Positions 1 through 6,873 of a DNA stretch of 7,370 bases are shown in pieces. Positions within the stretch are counted from its first letter, which is position 1; each line of letters opens with the position of its first letter. The stretch covers positions 1 through 7,370 of the forward strand of contig JAKAZP010000125.1 in assembly GCA_021815905.1 (NCBI GenBank). The letters run 5' to 3'. The notes beneath the pieces are model-generated. The model was not told where the DNA came from, made no database searches, and saw only the letters and a list, made by a program, of their open reading frames with translations. The translations under genes and the position numbers were made by a program. This DNA comes from Pseudomonadota bacterium (GTDB lineage: Bacteria; Pseudomonadota; Gammaproteobacteria; Steroidobacterales; Steroidobacteraceae).

Positions 1-3000
1 GCGCCGGCAATCGCGGTCCGGGCGTCAGCAAGCCGAGCAGATTGAGCGGATCGGACGCCGAGAGCGAGATCAACTCGCCCTGTGGCGCGCGCCGTCGCAC
101 CTCGCGCAGCAGGCCGACCGCCTCGGACGCCGCGAACTGCTCTCCCGAGAGGCCGGATACGAACCGCCCGCCGCGGATCTCGCCTCGAGCCTCGAGCCGG
201 CGATAGCAGCTCAGCAGCTCGCGCCAAGGCGGCAGCCAGTCCGCCTCGCGCGCGAGCACACGCCAGAACACGACGCCCCAGCGCTTCAGCAGCGCACGGG
301 CGGCGAGCTCGACGGTGTCCGCGTCGGTTCGCGCCGCCGGGGACTGGCTGTCGCGCCGCGCGAGCGACCACCTGCCGGCGGAGTCCATGCCGAACAGCGC
401 CTGGCGCCTGCGATGGCGCGTCGCCGCGCGCGAGCGGCGCAGGTCCGAGGGAACGAGGAGCGCCCGCAGACCCCCGAAGCTGTCGGAGTTGACGAGGCCG
501 AGCGCGACGAGCTCGGCGAGCGCGTCCTCGGCCTGGGAGGCCAGCAGCCGTGCGCCCTCGAGGATCTCATCGAAGAACGAAGCTCCGTGGGCGGTGAGGT
601 GCTCGAGCACGCGCCGCGCCGCGCCGCTCGCGCCCTCCGCGGCCGAAGGGTCGGTGAGCGAGGCCCAGGCCCGCAGGTTCCGGCGGGCGAGCAGAGTGAC
701 CGGAGTGCTGCGCACGGGCCCGGAGGTCGACTCGGATTCGCCCTTGCGCCGCGTCAGCCGCATCCAGGCGAAGCGCCCCGCGAGGCACTGCTCATCGAGC
801 CACGCGGTCTCGTACTCGTTGATGCGGGCCGGCAGGATCTCGGTCTCCCAGGCGCCCGCGGCGGACTCGAAGCCCTCGAGCTGGGCCAGCACCGCGGCCA
901 CCGCATCGGGGCCGTCCATGCGCGCGGCGGGCGCGACGCGCTGCCACTCGAACAGGAAGCGCAGCATGTCTCGGGGCTCGACCGGCTCGATCTCGGCGCG
1001 TAGCCGCTTGACGGTGTAGCGGTGGATACGGGCGAGGAGCCCCCGTTCGCACCACTCGCCTTCGGGCGGAGCGTGTTGGGTGAATCGGCCGCGCATCGCC
1101 GAGCCTTCGGCCTCGAGCGCGGCCAGCGCGGATTCGATCGGCGCCGCCGGCCATGTGATCGAATCCGCGAGCGAGGCGGCGGCGACCGGACCGAGGCCCT
1201 GCAGCCGGCCGCGGACCACCTCGAGGAGCGCCTGCTCGACGGACCAGGTGCGCTCGAGCTCGGCGGGAGGACGCACCGGGGGGCGCATCTGCGCGCCCGG
1301 GAGCAGCGCGCAGAACAGCGGCAACCGCTCGGTCGCGACCCACAGTGCCGCCGCGCCCGCCCGCAGCAGCGTCGCCCGACCCCCGGCGGCAAGCGAGTCG
1401 GCGAGCGACTGCCACTGCGGCCGCGCGCCGAGCTCCGCCTGCGTCATGAATGTCAGCCAGCCGAGCGCATCGTGGAGCTCATCGGCGTTGGTCGCCTCGG
1501 GCCACGCTTCCGAGCGCACGCGCTCGATCGCCGCCGGATCGAGTGCGCCGAGATCGCCGGCGCTCTGCGGGTCGAGCCAGCGCCGGCCGATCACCGCCTG
1601 CGTCCGCCGCTCCTCGAGCGGCGCATCATCGAGGTACGCGTAGGGGCGCGCCGTGAGCACCTCCAGGGCGAGCGGCGAGGGCTCCGTCAGATCGCGCGCC
1701 ACGACGGCGACGGCGCCGCGCTCGATGTCTCCGAGCAGCGCCTCGAGCCCCTCGATGTCCATCGCCTCGGTCAGGCAGTCCTCGATCGCCTGTTGCACGA
1801 GGGGATGATGGGGGATCTCGAGCTCGCCGGAGAGATTCTCCGCGCACGCCACCTGGTCCGGAAACACCGATGCGAGCAGGTCCTCGGCCGCCATGCGCGC
1901 GAGCGGCGCGGGCACCTTGCGCCCGCCTCGAAAGCGCGGCAACGCGAGCGCGATCGTGGCGCTCCAGCGCCAGCGCGCGGCGAACATGGGCGCTGCGCAC
2001 AGCGCCTGCACGAGCAGGGCGCGCACCGTGTTGGAATGGAGATAACGCGCCACGGAGGCGAGCTCGAAGCTGTGGGCGGTGGTGAGCGAGAGCACGATGG
2101 CATCCTCGGTCGCCGCCGCCTGCAGCTCGAAATTGAAGGAGCGGCAGAATCGCTTGCGCAGCGCGAGTCCCCAGGCGCGGTTGATGCGGCTGCCGAAGGG
2201 AGAGTGGATGACGAGCTGCATGCCGCCCGCCTCGTCGAAGAAGCGCTCGAAAACCACGGTGTCGCGCGTCGGCAGCACGCCGAGCGCCGCGCGGGCGGCG
2301 CCGAGATAGGCGGCGAGCTGCGTCGCGGCGGGCGAGGTGATTCCCACCTCCCCGGTGAGCCAGTGCACCGCCTGCCCGAGCCCCTGCGCGAGGCGCGGCT
2401 CGATCTCGCGGCGCAGCCGCGCGACGCCCTGCGACAGCTCGTCGGAGCGGCCCGGCGCCTCGCCCAGCCAGAAGGGGATCGACGGCGGCTGGCCGTGAGC
2501 GTCCTCGACCCGCACGGTGCTGCGCTCGACGCGCAGGATGCGGTAGGAGCTGTTGCCGAGCTGGAAGACATCGCCCTGCAGACTCTCGACCGCGAAGTCT
2601 TCATTCACCGTGCCGATGAGCTGCGCCTGCGGCTCGAGGAGCACCTGATAATCGCCCGTCTCGGGGATCGTCCCGCCCGAGGTCAGCGCGGTGAGACGCG
2701 CTCCGCGGCGGCCGCGGAGCATGCGGTGGACTGCATCGTAGTGCAGCAGCGCACCGCGCCGCCCGCGGCGCGTGGTGAAGCCCTCGGCGAGCATGCGCAC
2801 GACGGCGTCGAACTCGGCGCGTCCGAGGTTTCGGAACGGATACGCCCCGCGCGCGAGCGCGTAGAGCGCATCCACGTCCCACTCCCGCGCCGCCGCCTCG
2901 GCCACGATCTGCTGCGCGAGCACGTCGAGCGGGTTCTGCCCGATCCGCAGCCGGTCGAGCTCGCCGCGGCGCACGCAGTCGATGAGCGCCGCGCACTCGA

Positions 3001-4168
3001 CCAGATCGTCCCGGGAGAGCGGGAAGATCCTTCCCTTGGGCGTCCCGCCCAGGCGGTGCCCCGATCGGCCGACGCGCTGCAGGAGCGATGCGATCGAGCG
3101 TGGGGAGCCGAGCTGGCAGACCAGATCGACCTCGCCGATGTCGATGCCGAGCTCGAGCGAGGCGGTCGCCACCAGCGCCTTGAGCTCCCCCCGCTTCAGG
3201 CGCTGCTCCGCATCGAGCCGCAGCTCCTTCGCCATGCTGCCGTGATGGGCGGTGACCGCCGGCTCACCCAGTCGCTCCGACAGGTGCCGGGCGACGCGCT
3301 CGGCGTGGCGCCGGGTGTTGACGAAGACGAGCGTCGTGCGGTGCTCTGCGGCGAGCTCGGCCAGGCGGTCGTAGACCTGCGTCCACAGGTCTGCGGACAT
3401 CACCGCCTCGAGCGGCGCGGCGGGCAGCTCGAGCGCGAGATCCAGGCGCCGGACGTGCCCGAGATCGATGACGGCGCAGCCGGCCGTGCCATCGGGCGCG
3501 ATCCGGTGCGCGCCGACGAGAAAGCGCGCCATCTCCTCGATCGGCCGCTGCGTTGCCGAGAGGCCGATGCGCCGCGGGGAGTTTCCGGTGAGCGCCTCGA
3601 GCCGCTCGAGGGAGAGCGCGAGATGCAAGCCCCGCTTGCCGCCGGCGAGGGCGTGAATCTCATCGACGATGACGCTGCGAACCCTCGAGAGCAGCGCGCG
3701 GCCCGATTGGGACGACAGCAGAATGTAGAGCGACTCCGGCGTCGTGACGAGGATGTGCGGCGGCCGCCGGCTCATTCCGTGCCGCTCCTTCGCGGAGGTG
3801 TCGCCCGTGCGCACCGCGATGCGGATGTCGACGTCCGCGAGTCCGAGCGCCGCGAGCTCCTCGCGGATGCCGGCGAGTGGCGCCTCGAGGTTGAGGCGGA
3901 TGTCGTTCGAGAGCGCCTTGAGGGGCGAGACGTACAGCACGCGCGTCTCGTCGCTCAATCCGCCGCGCGCGAGCGCCTCGCGCACGAGCCCATCGAGCGA
4001 TGCGAGAAAGGCGGCCAGCGTCTTGCCGGATCCGGTGGGAGCGGCGATCAGAACGTGCCGGCCTCCCTGGATCGCAGGCCACGCGCGCTCCTGGGCCGCG
4101 GTGGGCGCCTCGAAGGCGCGCTCGAGCCACCGGGCGACGGCCGGATGAAAGGCGAATTCGCGGGACAT
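1..4168 (-). CDS. lhr: Lhr, large ATP-dependent DNA helicase (superfamily 2), C-terminus outside window
   Basis: Lhr is an ATP-driven 3'-to-5' translocase and helicase linked to DNA repair; in some bacteria the C-terminal half carries DNA glycosylase activity (family knowledge). The first 1389 residues are present without a stop. The helicase motifs, in order, are Q26, Walker A APTGSGKT (43-50), PLKAL (82-86), TTPESL (142-147), DEIH (169-172), SAT (204-206), VFVNTRR (281-287), [10 protein letters not shown] (334-343) and QRVGRSGHR (364-372). A winged-helix and core region follows to about 860, including the Lhr-typical segments [19 protein letters not shown] (656-674) and [19 protein letters not shown] (841-859). 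Beyond this lies the Lhr C-terminal region, with [17 protein letters not shown]. Known proteobacterial forms are about 1400-1540 residues, so probably only the end is missing. The start at 4168 gives [13 protein letters not shown], the usual Lhr beginning. An in-frame ATG at 4237 would add 23 residues of unconvincing sequence. Neither start has a strong ribosome-binding site. The gene is divergent from the DUF3014 gene. Confidence 0.96.
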   Translation of the reverse strand, partial: MSREFAFHPAVARWLERAFEAPTAAQERAWPAIQGGRHVLIAAPTGSGKTLAAFLASLDGLVREALARGGLSDETRVLYVSPLKALSNDIRLNLEAPLAGIREELAALGLADVDIRIAVRTGDTSAKERHGMSRRPPHILVTTPESLYILLSSQSGRALLSRVRSVIVDEIHALAGGKRGLHLALSLERLEALTGNSPRRIGLSATQRPIEEMARFLVGAHRIAPDGTAGCAVIDLGHVRRLDLALELPAAPLEAVMSADLWTQVYDRLAELAAEHRTTLVFVNTRRHAERVARHLSERLGEPAVTAHHGSMAKELRLDAEQRLKRGELKALVATASLELGIDIGEVDLVCQLGSPRSIASLLQRVGRSGHRLGGTPKGRIFPLSRDDLVECAALIDCVRRGELDRLRIGQNPLDVLAQQIVAEAAAREWDVDALYALARGAYPFRNLGRAEFDAVVRMLAEGFTTRRGRRGALLHYDAVHRMLRGRRGARLTALTSGGTIPETGDYQVLLEPQAQLIGTVNEDFAVESLQGDVFQLGNSSYRILRVERSTVRVEDAHGQPPSIPFWLGEAPGRSDELSQGVARLRREIEPRLAQGLGQAVHWLTGEVGITSPAATQLAAYLGAARAALGVLPTRDTVVFERFFDEAGGMQLVIHSPFGSRINRAWGLALRKRFCRSFNFELQAAATEDAIVLSLTTAHSFELASVARYLHSNTVRALLVQALCAAPMFAARWRWSATIALALPRFRGGRKVPAPLARMAAEDLLASVFPDQVACAENLSGELEIPHHPLVQQAIEDCLTEAMDIEGLEALLGDIERGAVAVVARDLTEPSPLALEVLTARPYAYLDDAPLEERRTQAVIGRRWLDPQSAGDLGALDPAAIERVRSEAWPEATNADELHDALGWLTFMTQAELGARPQWQSLADSLAAGGRATLLRAGAAALWVATERLPLFCALLPGAQMRPPVRPPAELERTWSVEQALLEVVRGRLQGLGPVAAASLADSITWPAAPIESALAALEAEGSAMRGRFTQHAPPEGEWCERGLLARIHRYTVKRLRAEIEPVEPRDMLRFLFEWQRVAPAARMDGPDAVAAVLAQLEGFESAAGAWETEILPARINEYETAWLDEQCLAGRFAWMRLTRRKGESESTSGPVRSTPVTLLARRNLRAWASLTDPSAAEGASGAARRVLEHLTAHGASFFDEILEGARLLASQAEDALAELVALGLVNSDSFGGLRALLVPSDLRRSRAATRHRRRQALFGMDSAGRWSLARRDSQSPAARTDADTVELAARALLKRWGVVFWRVLAREADWLPPWRELLSCYRRLEARGEIRGGRFVSGLSGEQFAASEAVGLLREVRRRAPQGELISLSASDPLNLLGLLTPGPRLPA

Positions 4169-4229
4169 GGAGTGATTCTGCCGGATGTGGATGGCGCCGG
4201 CGACGCCCTCCTCGTGGCTCGGGCGGCTC

Positions 4230-4262
4230 CATGCCATCGCAGCTGAATGGGAGTAGAGTAGC
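4230..4262 (+). promoter_or_regulatory. Weak candidate promoter for the DUF3014 cluster
   Basis: TAGAGT at 4254-4259 matches four of six bases of the sigma-70 -10 consensus. It would start transcription near 4266, about 27 bases before the ATG at 4293 and only about 9 before the alternative GTG at 4275. No good -35 hexamer lies 16-18 bp upstream, so this is a weak call. The divergent 124-bp region must hold promoters for lhr and for this cluster unless lhr is transcribed from elsewhere, but I see no strong one for lhr. Confidence 0.2.
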
Positions 4263-4292
4263 CCGCTTGCTGCGGTGGCGGAGAGCGGCCGG

Positions 4293-5216
4293 ATGTGGAA
4301 CAAGGCGAAGGACCCTGAGGATGCCTTCAGGGACAAAGCCATCTGGTGGTCGGCCGGTATCGTGATCGCGGGGGCGATCGCGATCGGGGTGTACTACCGC
4401 TTCTACTCGCCCGTGCCGAAGGTTCCGCAACAGGCGAGCGCTCCCGCGCAGCCGGCGGCGCCTTCCGCCGCCAACACCCCGCCCGCGATCCAGCATCCGA
4501 TTCCCCAGCCGGCGGCGCAGGCGCCGTCGCCGCCGCTGCCCGCCCTCGACAAGAGCGATCCGCTCGTGCGCGATTCGCTCATCGGGATCATGGGCAAGCC
4601 GGCCGTCGCTCGATTCCTGGTGCCGCAGTCGATCATCCGACACGTCGTGGTCACGGTCGACAATCTGCCTCGAAAGAAACTCGCCGCGGAGCTGCGACCG
4701 ATCCAGCCGACACCCGGTGGCACGATCGTCGATCACCAGGGCGGCGTCACCACTCTCAGCGCGCAGAATTACGCACGCTACACCCCGCTCGTCGATGCGG
4801 TGAGCGCGATCGACCCCAAGGCGCTCGCCGCCGTCTACTTCAGGCTCTACCCTCTCTTTCAGCAGGCATACGAGAACCTGGGCTACCCGGGCAAGTACTT
4901 CAACGACCGCGTGGTGCAGGCGATCGACAGCATGCTCGCCACGCCGAACGTGCCGGGTCCGATCGAGCTCGTGCGCCCGAAGGTGTTCTATCAGTTCGCC
5001 GATCCGAAGCTCGAGGCGCTGCCCGCGGGGCAGAAGCTCCTCATCCGCATGGGACCGCAGAACGCCGCGGTGATCGAGCGCAAGCTGCGCGCGTTCCGCC
5101 AGGCGATCGTCAATCCGCCACAGAGCGCGTCCCAGCCCGCCGCCCAGGCCTCACCTGACCCCGCCTCATCTGCCCACGCCGCACCCGAGAGCCCGCCCGA
5201 GAATCCGCCGCAATAA
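4293..5216 (+). CDS. DUF3014 domain protein, single-pass membrane-anchored
   Basis: The protein has 307 residues and its function is unknown. After a short charged N-terminus ([16 protein letters not shown]) comes one hydrophobic segment at about 17-35, with [19 protein letters not shown] Pro/Ala/Gln-rich linker follows to about residue 83, then a folded domain from [15 protein letters not shown] to roughly residue 270, and a disordered Pro/Ala/Ser tail. The folded part resembles DUF3014 (recognised from memory of LPxLDxSDxxVRDSL, the [13 protein letters not shown] segment and the YxxLGYPxxYFNDRVVxxID segment). The likely topology is N-terminus in the cytoplasm and the domain in the periplasm (inference). 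The ATG at 4293 is chosen because GGAG at 4280-4283 sits 9 bases upstream. A GTG at 4275 would add 6 residues (VAESGR). The gene is the first of three close co-directional genes, and its tail overlaps the probable true start of the next one. Confidence 0.85.
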   Translation: MWNKAKDPEDAFRDKAIWWSAGIVIAGAIAIGVYYRFYSPVPKVPQQASAPAQPAAPSAANTPPAIQHPIPQPAAQAPSPPLPALDKSDPLVRDSLIGIMGKPAVARFLVPQSIIRHVVVTVDNLPRKKLAAELRPIQPTPGGTIVDHQGGVTTLSAQNYARYTPLVDAVSAIDPKALAAVYFRLYPLFQQAYENLGYPGKYFNDRVVQAIDSMLATPNVPGPIELVRPKVFYQFADPKLEALPAGQKLLIRMGPQNAAVIERKLRAFRQAIVNPPQSASQPAAQASPDPASSAHAAPESPPENPPQ

Positions 5217-5304
5217 GCCGGCGGCGGCGGCGGCCTGGGCGGTCTCGCTGGCCGCGCTCGCGCTGCCCGGCGGTTGCGCGCGCGCGCCGCACCACGCCGA
5301 TTGG
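5203..5304 (+). other. Probable unannotated N-terminal signal-peptide extension of the 5305-5940 gene
   Basis: The frame of the downstream gene stays open back to a TGA at 5071-5073. Read from 5203 it encodes a basic n-region (RRNK), a hydrophobic stretch (AAAAAAWAVSLAALAL) and PGGC, followed by ARAPHHADW leading into the conventional ORF. This is the architecture of a lipoprotein signal peptide, although proline at -3 to the cysteine is atypical for a lipobox. No ATG, GTG or TTG occurs in this frame between 5074 and 5304. The possible starts are ATC at 5203, giving MRRNKPA, or CTG at 5170 or 5155. All are non-canonical, so the call is inference from protein architecture. Confidence 0.5.
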
Positions 5305-5940
5305 GTGATCCCATTCTCGCTCGAGATCGCCGGGCCGCCGCCTCCCGGGGGCTATCGGCTGCTCTTTCCCTACATCGTCGGGGACCTTTACGGCTCGCCC
5401 ACGACCGGCGCCTTCGTGCACCCGATCGCGCGTCCGGGCGGCCGATTCGAGCTCGACCTCAATCGCACCTATCGCGATCTGCGCCGCGAGCTCGCGGCCA
5501 CCGACTTCAGCCTCGGATTCCTGCGAATCACACCGCCCCAGGCGCGCATCGCACGTCTGGCGCCGCTCGCCCTCGAGCGCGGCGGGATCGAACCCGTCGG
5601 GACGGCCGAGTGGCTCGACGCCCGGACCGGTCGGGCGCTCATGCTCATCTATTTCGACCGACCCGCGCGGATCGAGGGCGGCCTCACCCGCGGGGGCGAG
5701 ACGGTGCGCTACGCCATCGCGGCCCCGAAGGCCGGATACCTCTGGGTCGGCTCCCGCATGGCGGCGCCGCACGAGATGCTCTTCGGCGTGGTGCCCCGGC
5801 CGCGGCGGCTGATTCTGCGGATCCGCACATCCGGCCACCGGCCATCCGGCCAGTCCGCGGGCCGCGCCCCGGCGAATCCGCACCCGCGATTGCCCACACC
5901 ACGCCCACAGGTATTCCACAGGCGATCCACAGCCGGCTGA
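5305..5940 (+). CDS. Hypothetical protein, probable exported lipoprotein (conventional start GTG)
   Basis: I do not recognise the family. The conventional reading starts at GTG 5305 and gives 211 residues. No Shine-Dalgarno sequence precedes it, and the frame upstream encodes a good signal peptide, so the mature protein probably begins about ten residues earlier, at the cysteine codon 5275-5277. The body looks folded and rich in beta-strands, with VIPFSLEIAG near the start, GYRLLFPYIVGDLYGSP, GGIEPVGTAEWLDARTGRA, LMLIYFDRPARIEG and GYLWVGSRMAAPHEMLFGVV. The last 40 or so residues are a low-complexity Arg/Pro/His tail that coincides with a phased CCACA repeat in the DNA. The gene sits directly after the DUF3014 gene and four bases before the first possible start of the SWIM gene, suggesting co-transcription. 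A periplasmic or outer-membrane location is inferred only from the signal peptide. Confidence 0.7.
   Translation: MIPFSLEIAGPPPPGGYRLLFPYIVGDLYGSPTTGAFVHPIARPGGRFELDLNRTYRDLRRELAATDFSLGFLRITPPQARIARLAPLALERGGIEPVGTAEWLDARTGRALMLIYFDRPARIEGGLTRGGETVRYAIAAPKAGYLWVGSRMAAPHEMLFGVVPRPRRLILRIRTSGHRPSGQSAGRAPANPHPRLPTPRPQVFHRRSTAG
5890..5931 (+). repeat. Four helically phased CCACA repeats resembling degenerate DnaA boxes
   Basis: CCACA occurs at 5894, 5905, 5916 and 5927, with an exact period of 11 bp. The surrounding 9-mers are TTGCCCACA, ACGCCCACA, TATTCCACA and CGATCCACA. Three of them differ from the DnaA-box consensus TTATCCACA at two positions, and the second differs at four. The array lies inside the 3' end of the upstream reading frame and ends 14-26 bases before the two possible starts of the SWIM gene, where it could act as a protein-binding site. 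Binding by DnaA or any other protein is inference. Confidence 0.45.
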
Positions 5941-5956
5941 GGCTATGCTCGGGGAC

Positions 5957-6214
5957 ATGGCGTTCCGTTTCGCAAGGCGGCGTCCCCGATCCGCAGAGCC
6001 CGAAGTGCTCGGCACGTACCTCTTCCCGAGCCGCACCGTGCGCGTTCTCAGGATGAGCGACCAGCGCATCGAGTGGACTTGCGACTGCGAGGCCTTCGGC
6101 CGCCAGGGCGCGCGCGGCACGCGCGTCTGGTGCAAGCACATCGCCAAGGCGGCCGCGCGACGCTCGCTCGAGCGTCTCACCCGGCGCGTGTCCGCGCCCG
6201 AAGGCGCCAGCTGA
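5957..6214 (+). CDS. Small stand-alone SWIM-type zinc-finger protein
   Basis: The product is 85 residues when started at ATG 5957. It carries the SWIM pattern CxC-x14-CxH with C42, C44, C59 and H61, within WTCDCEAFGRQ...RVWCKHIAK. SWIM fingers bind zinc and contact DNA or proteins; they are usually found inside larger proteins such as SWI2/SNF2-type helicases and transposases (family knowledge). Here there is almost nothing else: an Arg-rich N-terminus (RFARRRPR), a short beta-like segment (VLGTYLFPSRTVRVLRM) before the finger, and a basic helix (AKAAARRSLERLTRR) after it. No catalytic domain adjoins it, and it is not a truncated remnant as far as can be seen. An ATG at 5945 would add four residues (MLGD). 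Neither start has a well-spaced ribosome-binding site. GAGG at 5939-5942 overlaps the upstream stop, so translational coupling is plausible. Confidence 0.8.
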   Translation: MAFRFARRRPRSAEPEVLGTYLFPSRTVRVLRMSDQRIEWTCDCEAFGRQGARGTRVWCKHIAKAAARRSLERLTRRVSAPEGAS

Positions 6215-6237
6215 GCGAGCCCCGCCGGTTGGCGGCC

Positions 6238-6873
6238 CTACATCTCGATGAGCCCGTGCCGGATCGCGAGCAGTGCGAGCTCCGCCTGGTTCGACACTCC
6301 GAGTTTCTGCTTCAGATTGTACAGATGGGTGCCCACGGTGGAGGCCGAGAGCCGCAGGTCATCGGCGATGCGCTGCACGTTCGCTCCCCGCGCCAGCCTG
6401 AGGAACACCTCGAACTCGCGCACCGAGAGCCGCTCGATCGGTGATGCGCAGGTTCCGTCGACTTCGCCGAGCGCCAGGCTCTGAGCCACCGCCGGATCGA
6501 GGTAGCGCCTGCCGGATGCCACGCTGCCGACCGCCTCGAGCAGCGCCTCGGGAGCGCTGCGCTTGGAGAGAAATCCAAGGGCCCCCTCGCGCAGCGCGCG
6601 CCGCGCGTGCACCGGATCGTCGTGCGCGGAGAGCGCGAGGATGCGCGCCTGCGGATGATGCGCGCGAATCCGGCGCACCGCCTCGAGTCCGCCCATTCCG
6701 GGCATCGCGATGTCCATCACCACGACATCCGGAGCCAGCTCGGAAAAGCACTGGCAGGCGGACTCGCCGGAATCGGCCTCGCCGACCACGGCGACCTCCG
6801 GGCTCGATTGCAGCAGCAGCCTGAACCCGGTGCGCACCACGGCGTGATCATCGACGAGGAGTACGCGGATCAC
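6238..6873 (-). CDS. LuxR/FixJ-family (NarL-type) response regulator, UhpA-like
   Basis: This is the 211-residue output protein of a two-component system and a DNA-binding transcription factor. The receiver domain (about 1-120) begins VIRVLLVDDH, with acidic residues D8 and D9, phosphoacceptor D54 in VVVMDIAMPG, S82 in LALSAHD and K104 in GFLSKR; all the usual phosphorylation residues are present. The C-terminal LuxR-type helix-turn-helix (about 143-211) shows LSVREFEVFLRLARG, IADDLRLSASTVGTHLYNLK and KLGVSNQAELALLAIRHGL. The GFLSKR-xPE segment and overall layout recall UhpA (comparison from memory), but no sugar-phosphate transporter is present here. The GTG start at 6873 overlaps the kinase stop as GTGA, which suggests translational coupling. 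The frame is open further upstream to 7020, but that part is the kinase gene in another frame. The gene ends at TAG 6238-6240, converging on the SWIM gene with a 23-base gap. Confidence 0.93.
   Translation of the reverse strand: MIRVLLVDDHAVVRTGFRLLLQSSPEVAVVGEADSGESACQCFSELAPDVVVMDIAMPGMGGLEAVRRIRAHHPQARILALSAHDDPVHARRALREGALGFLSKRSAPEALLEAVGSVASGRRYLDPAVAQSLALGEVDGTCASPIERLSVREFEVFLRLARGANVQRIADDLRLSASTVGTHLYNLKQKLGVSNQAELALLAIRHGLIEM

Noticed and set aside
1022..4246. Long plus-strand reading frame of 1074 codons as a real gene
   Set aside because: It lies exactly opposite lhr, which has every helicase motif. Its translation is Arg/Glu/Ala-rich with no domain and is explained by the absence of TTA, CTA and TCA codons in lhr. 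Shorter plus-strand frames over 82-1019 are rejected for the same reason.
3660..4736. Minus-strand frame of 358 codons spanning the lhr start and the DUF3014 gene
   Set aside because: It is out of frame with lhr, Arg-rich without motifs, and antisense to the transmembrane and domain part of the DUF3014 gene.
5217..5235. GCG/GGC trinucleotide tract as a phase-variable repeat
   Set aside because: Only about four perfect units; a triplet tract would not change frame, and such runs are common in GC-rich coding sequence. It encodes the Ala run of the proposed signal peptide.
5110..6180. Minus-strand frame of 356 codons opposite the lipoprotein and SWIM genes
   Set aside because: It has low-complexity Arg/Gly/Ala composition and no recognisable domain, and the opposite strand carries a clear SWIM finger and a plausible exported protein.
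6222..6235. Inverted repeat CCGCC-GGTT-GGCGG between the converging SWIM and response-regulator genes as a terminator
   Set aside because: The stem is only 5 bp, does not extend, and no T-tract follows on either strand. It sits where a terminator is expected, but short GC hairpins are common by chance at this base composition.
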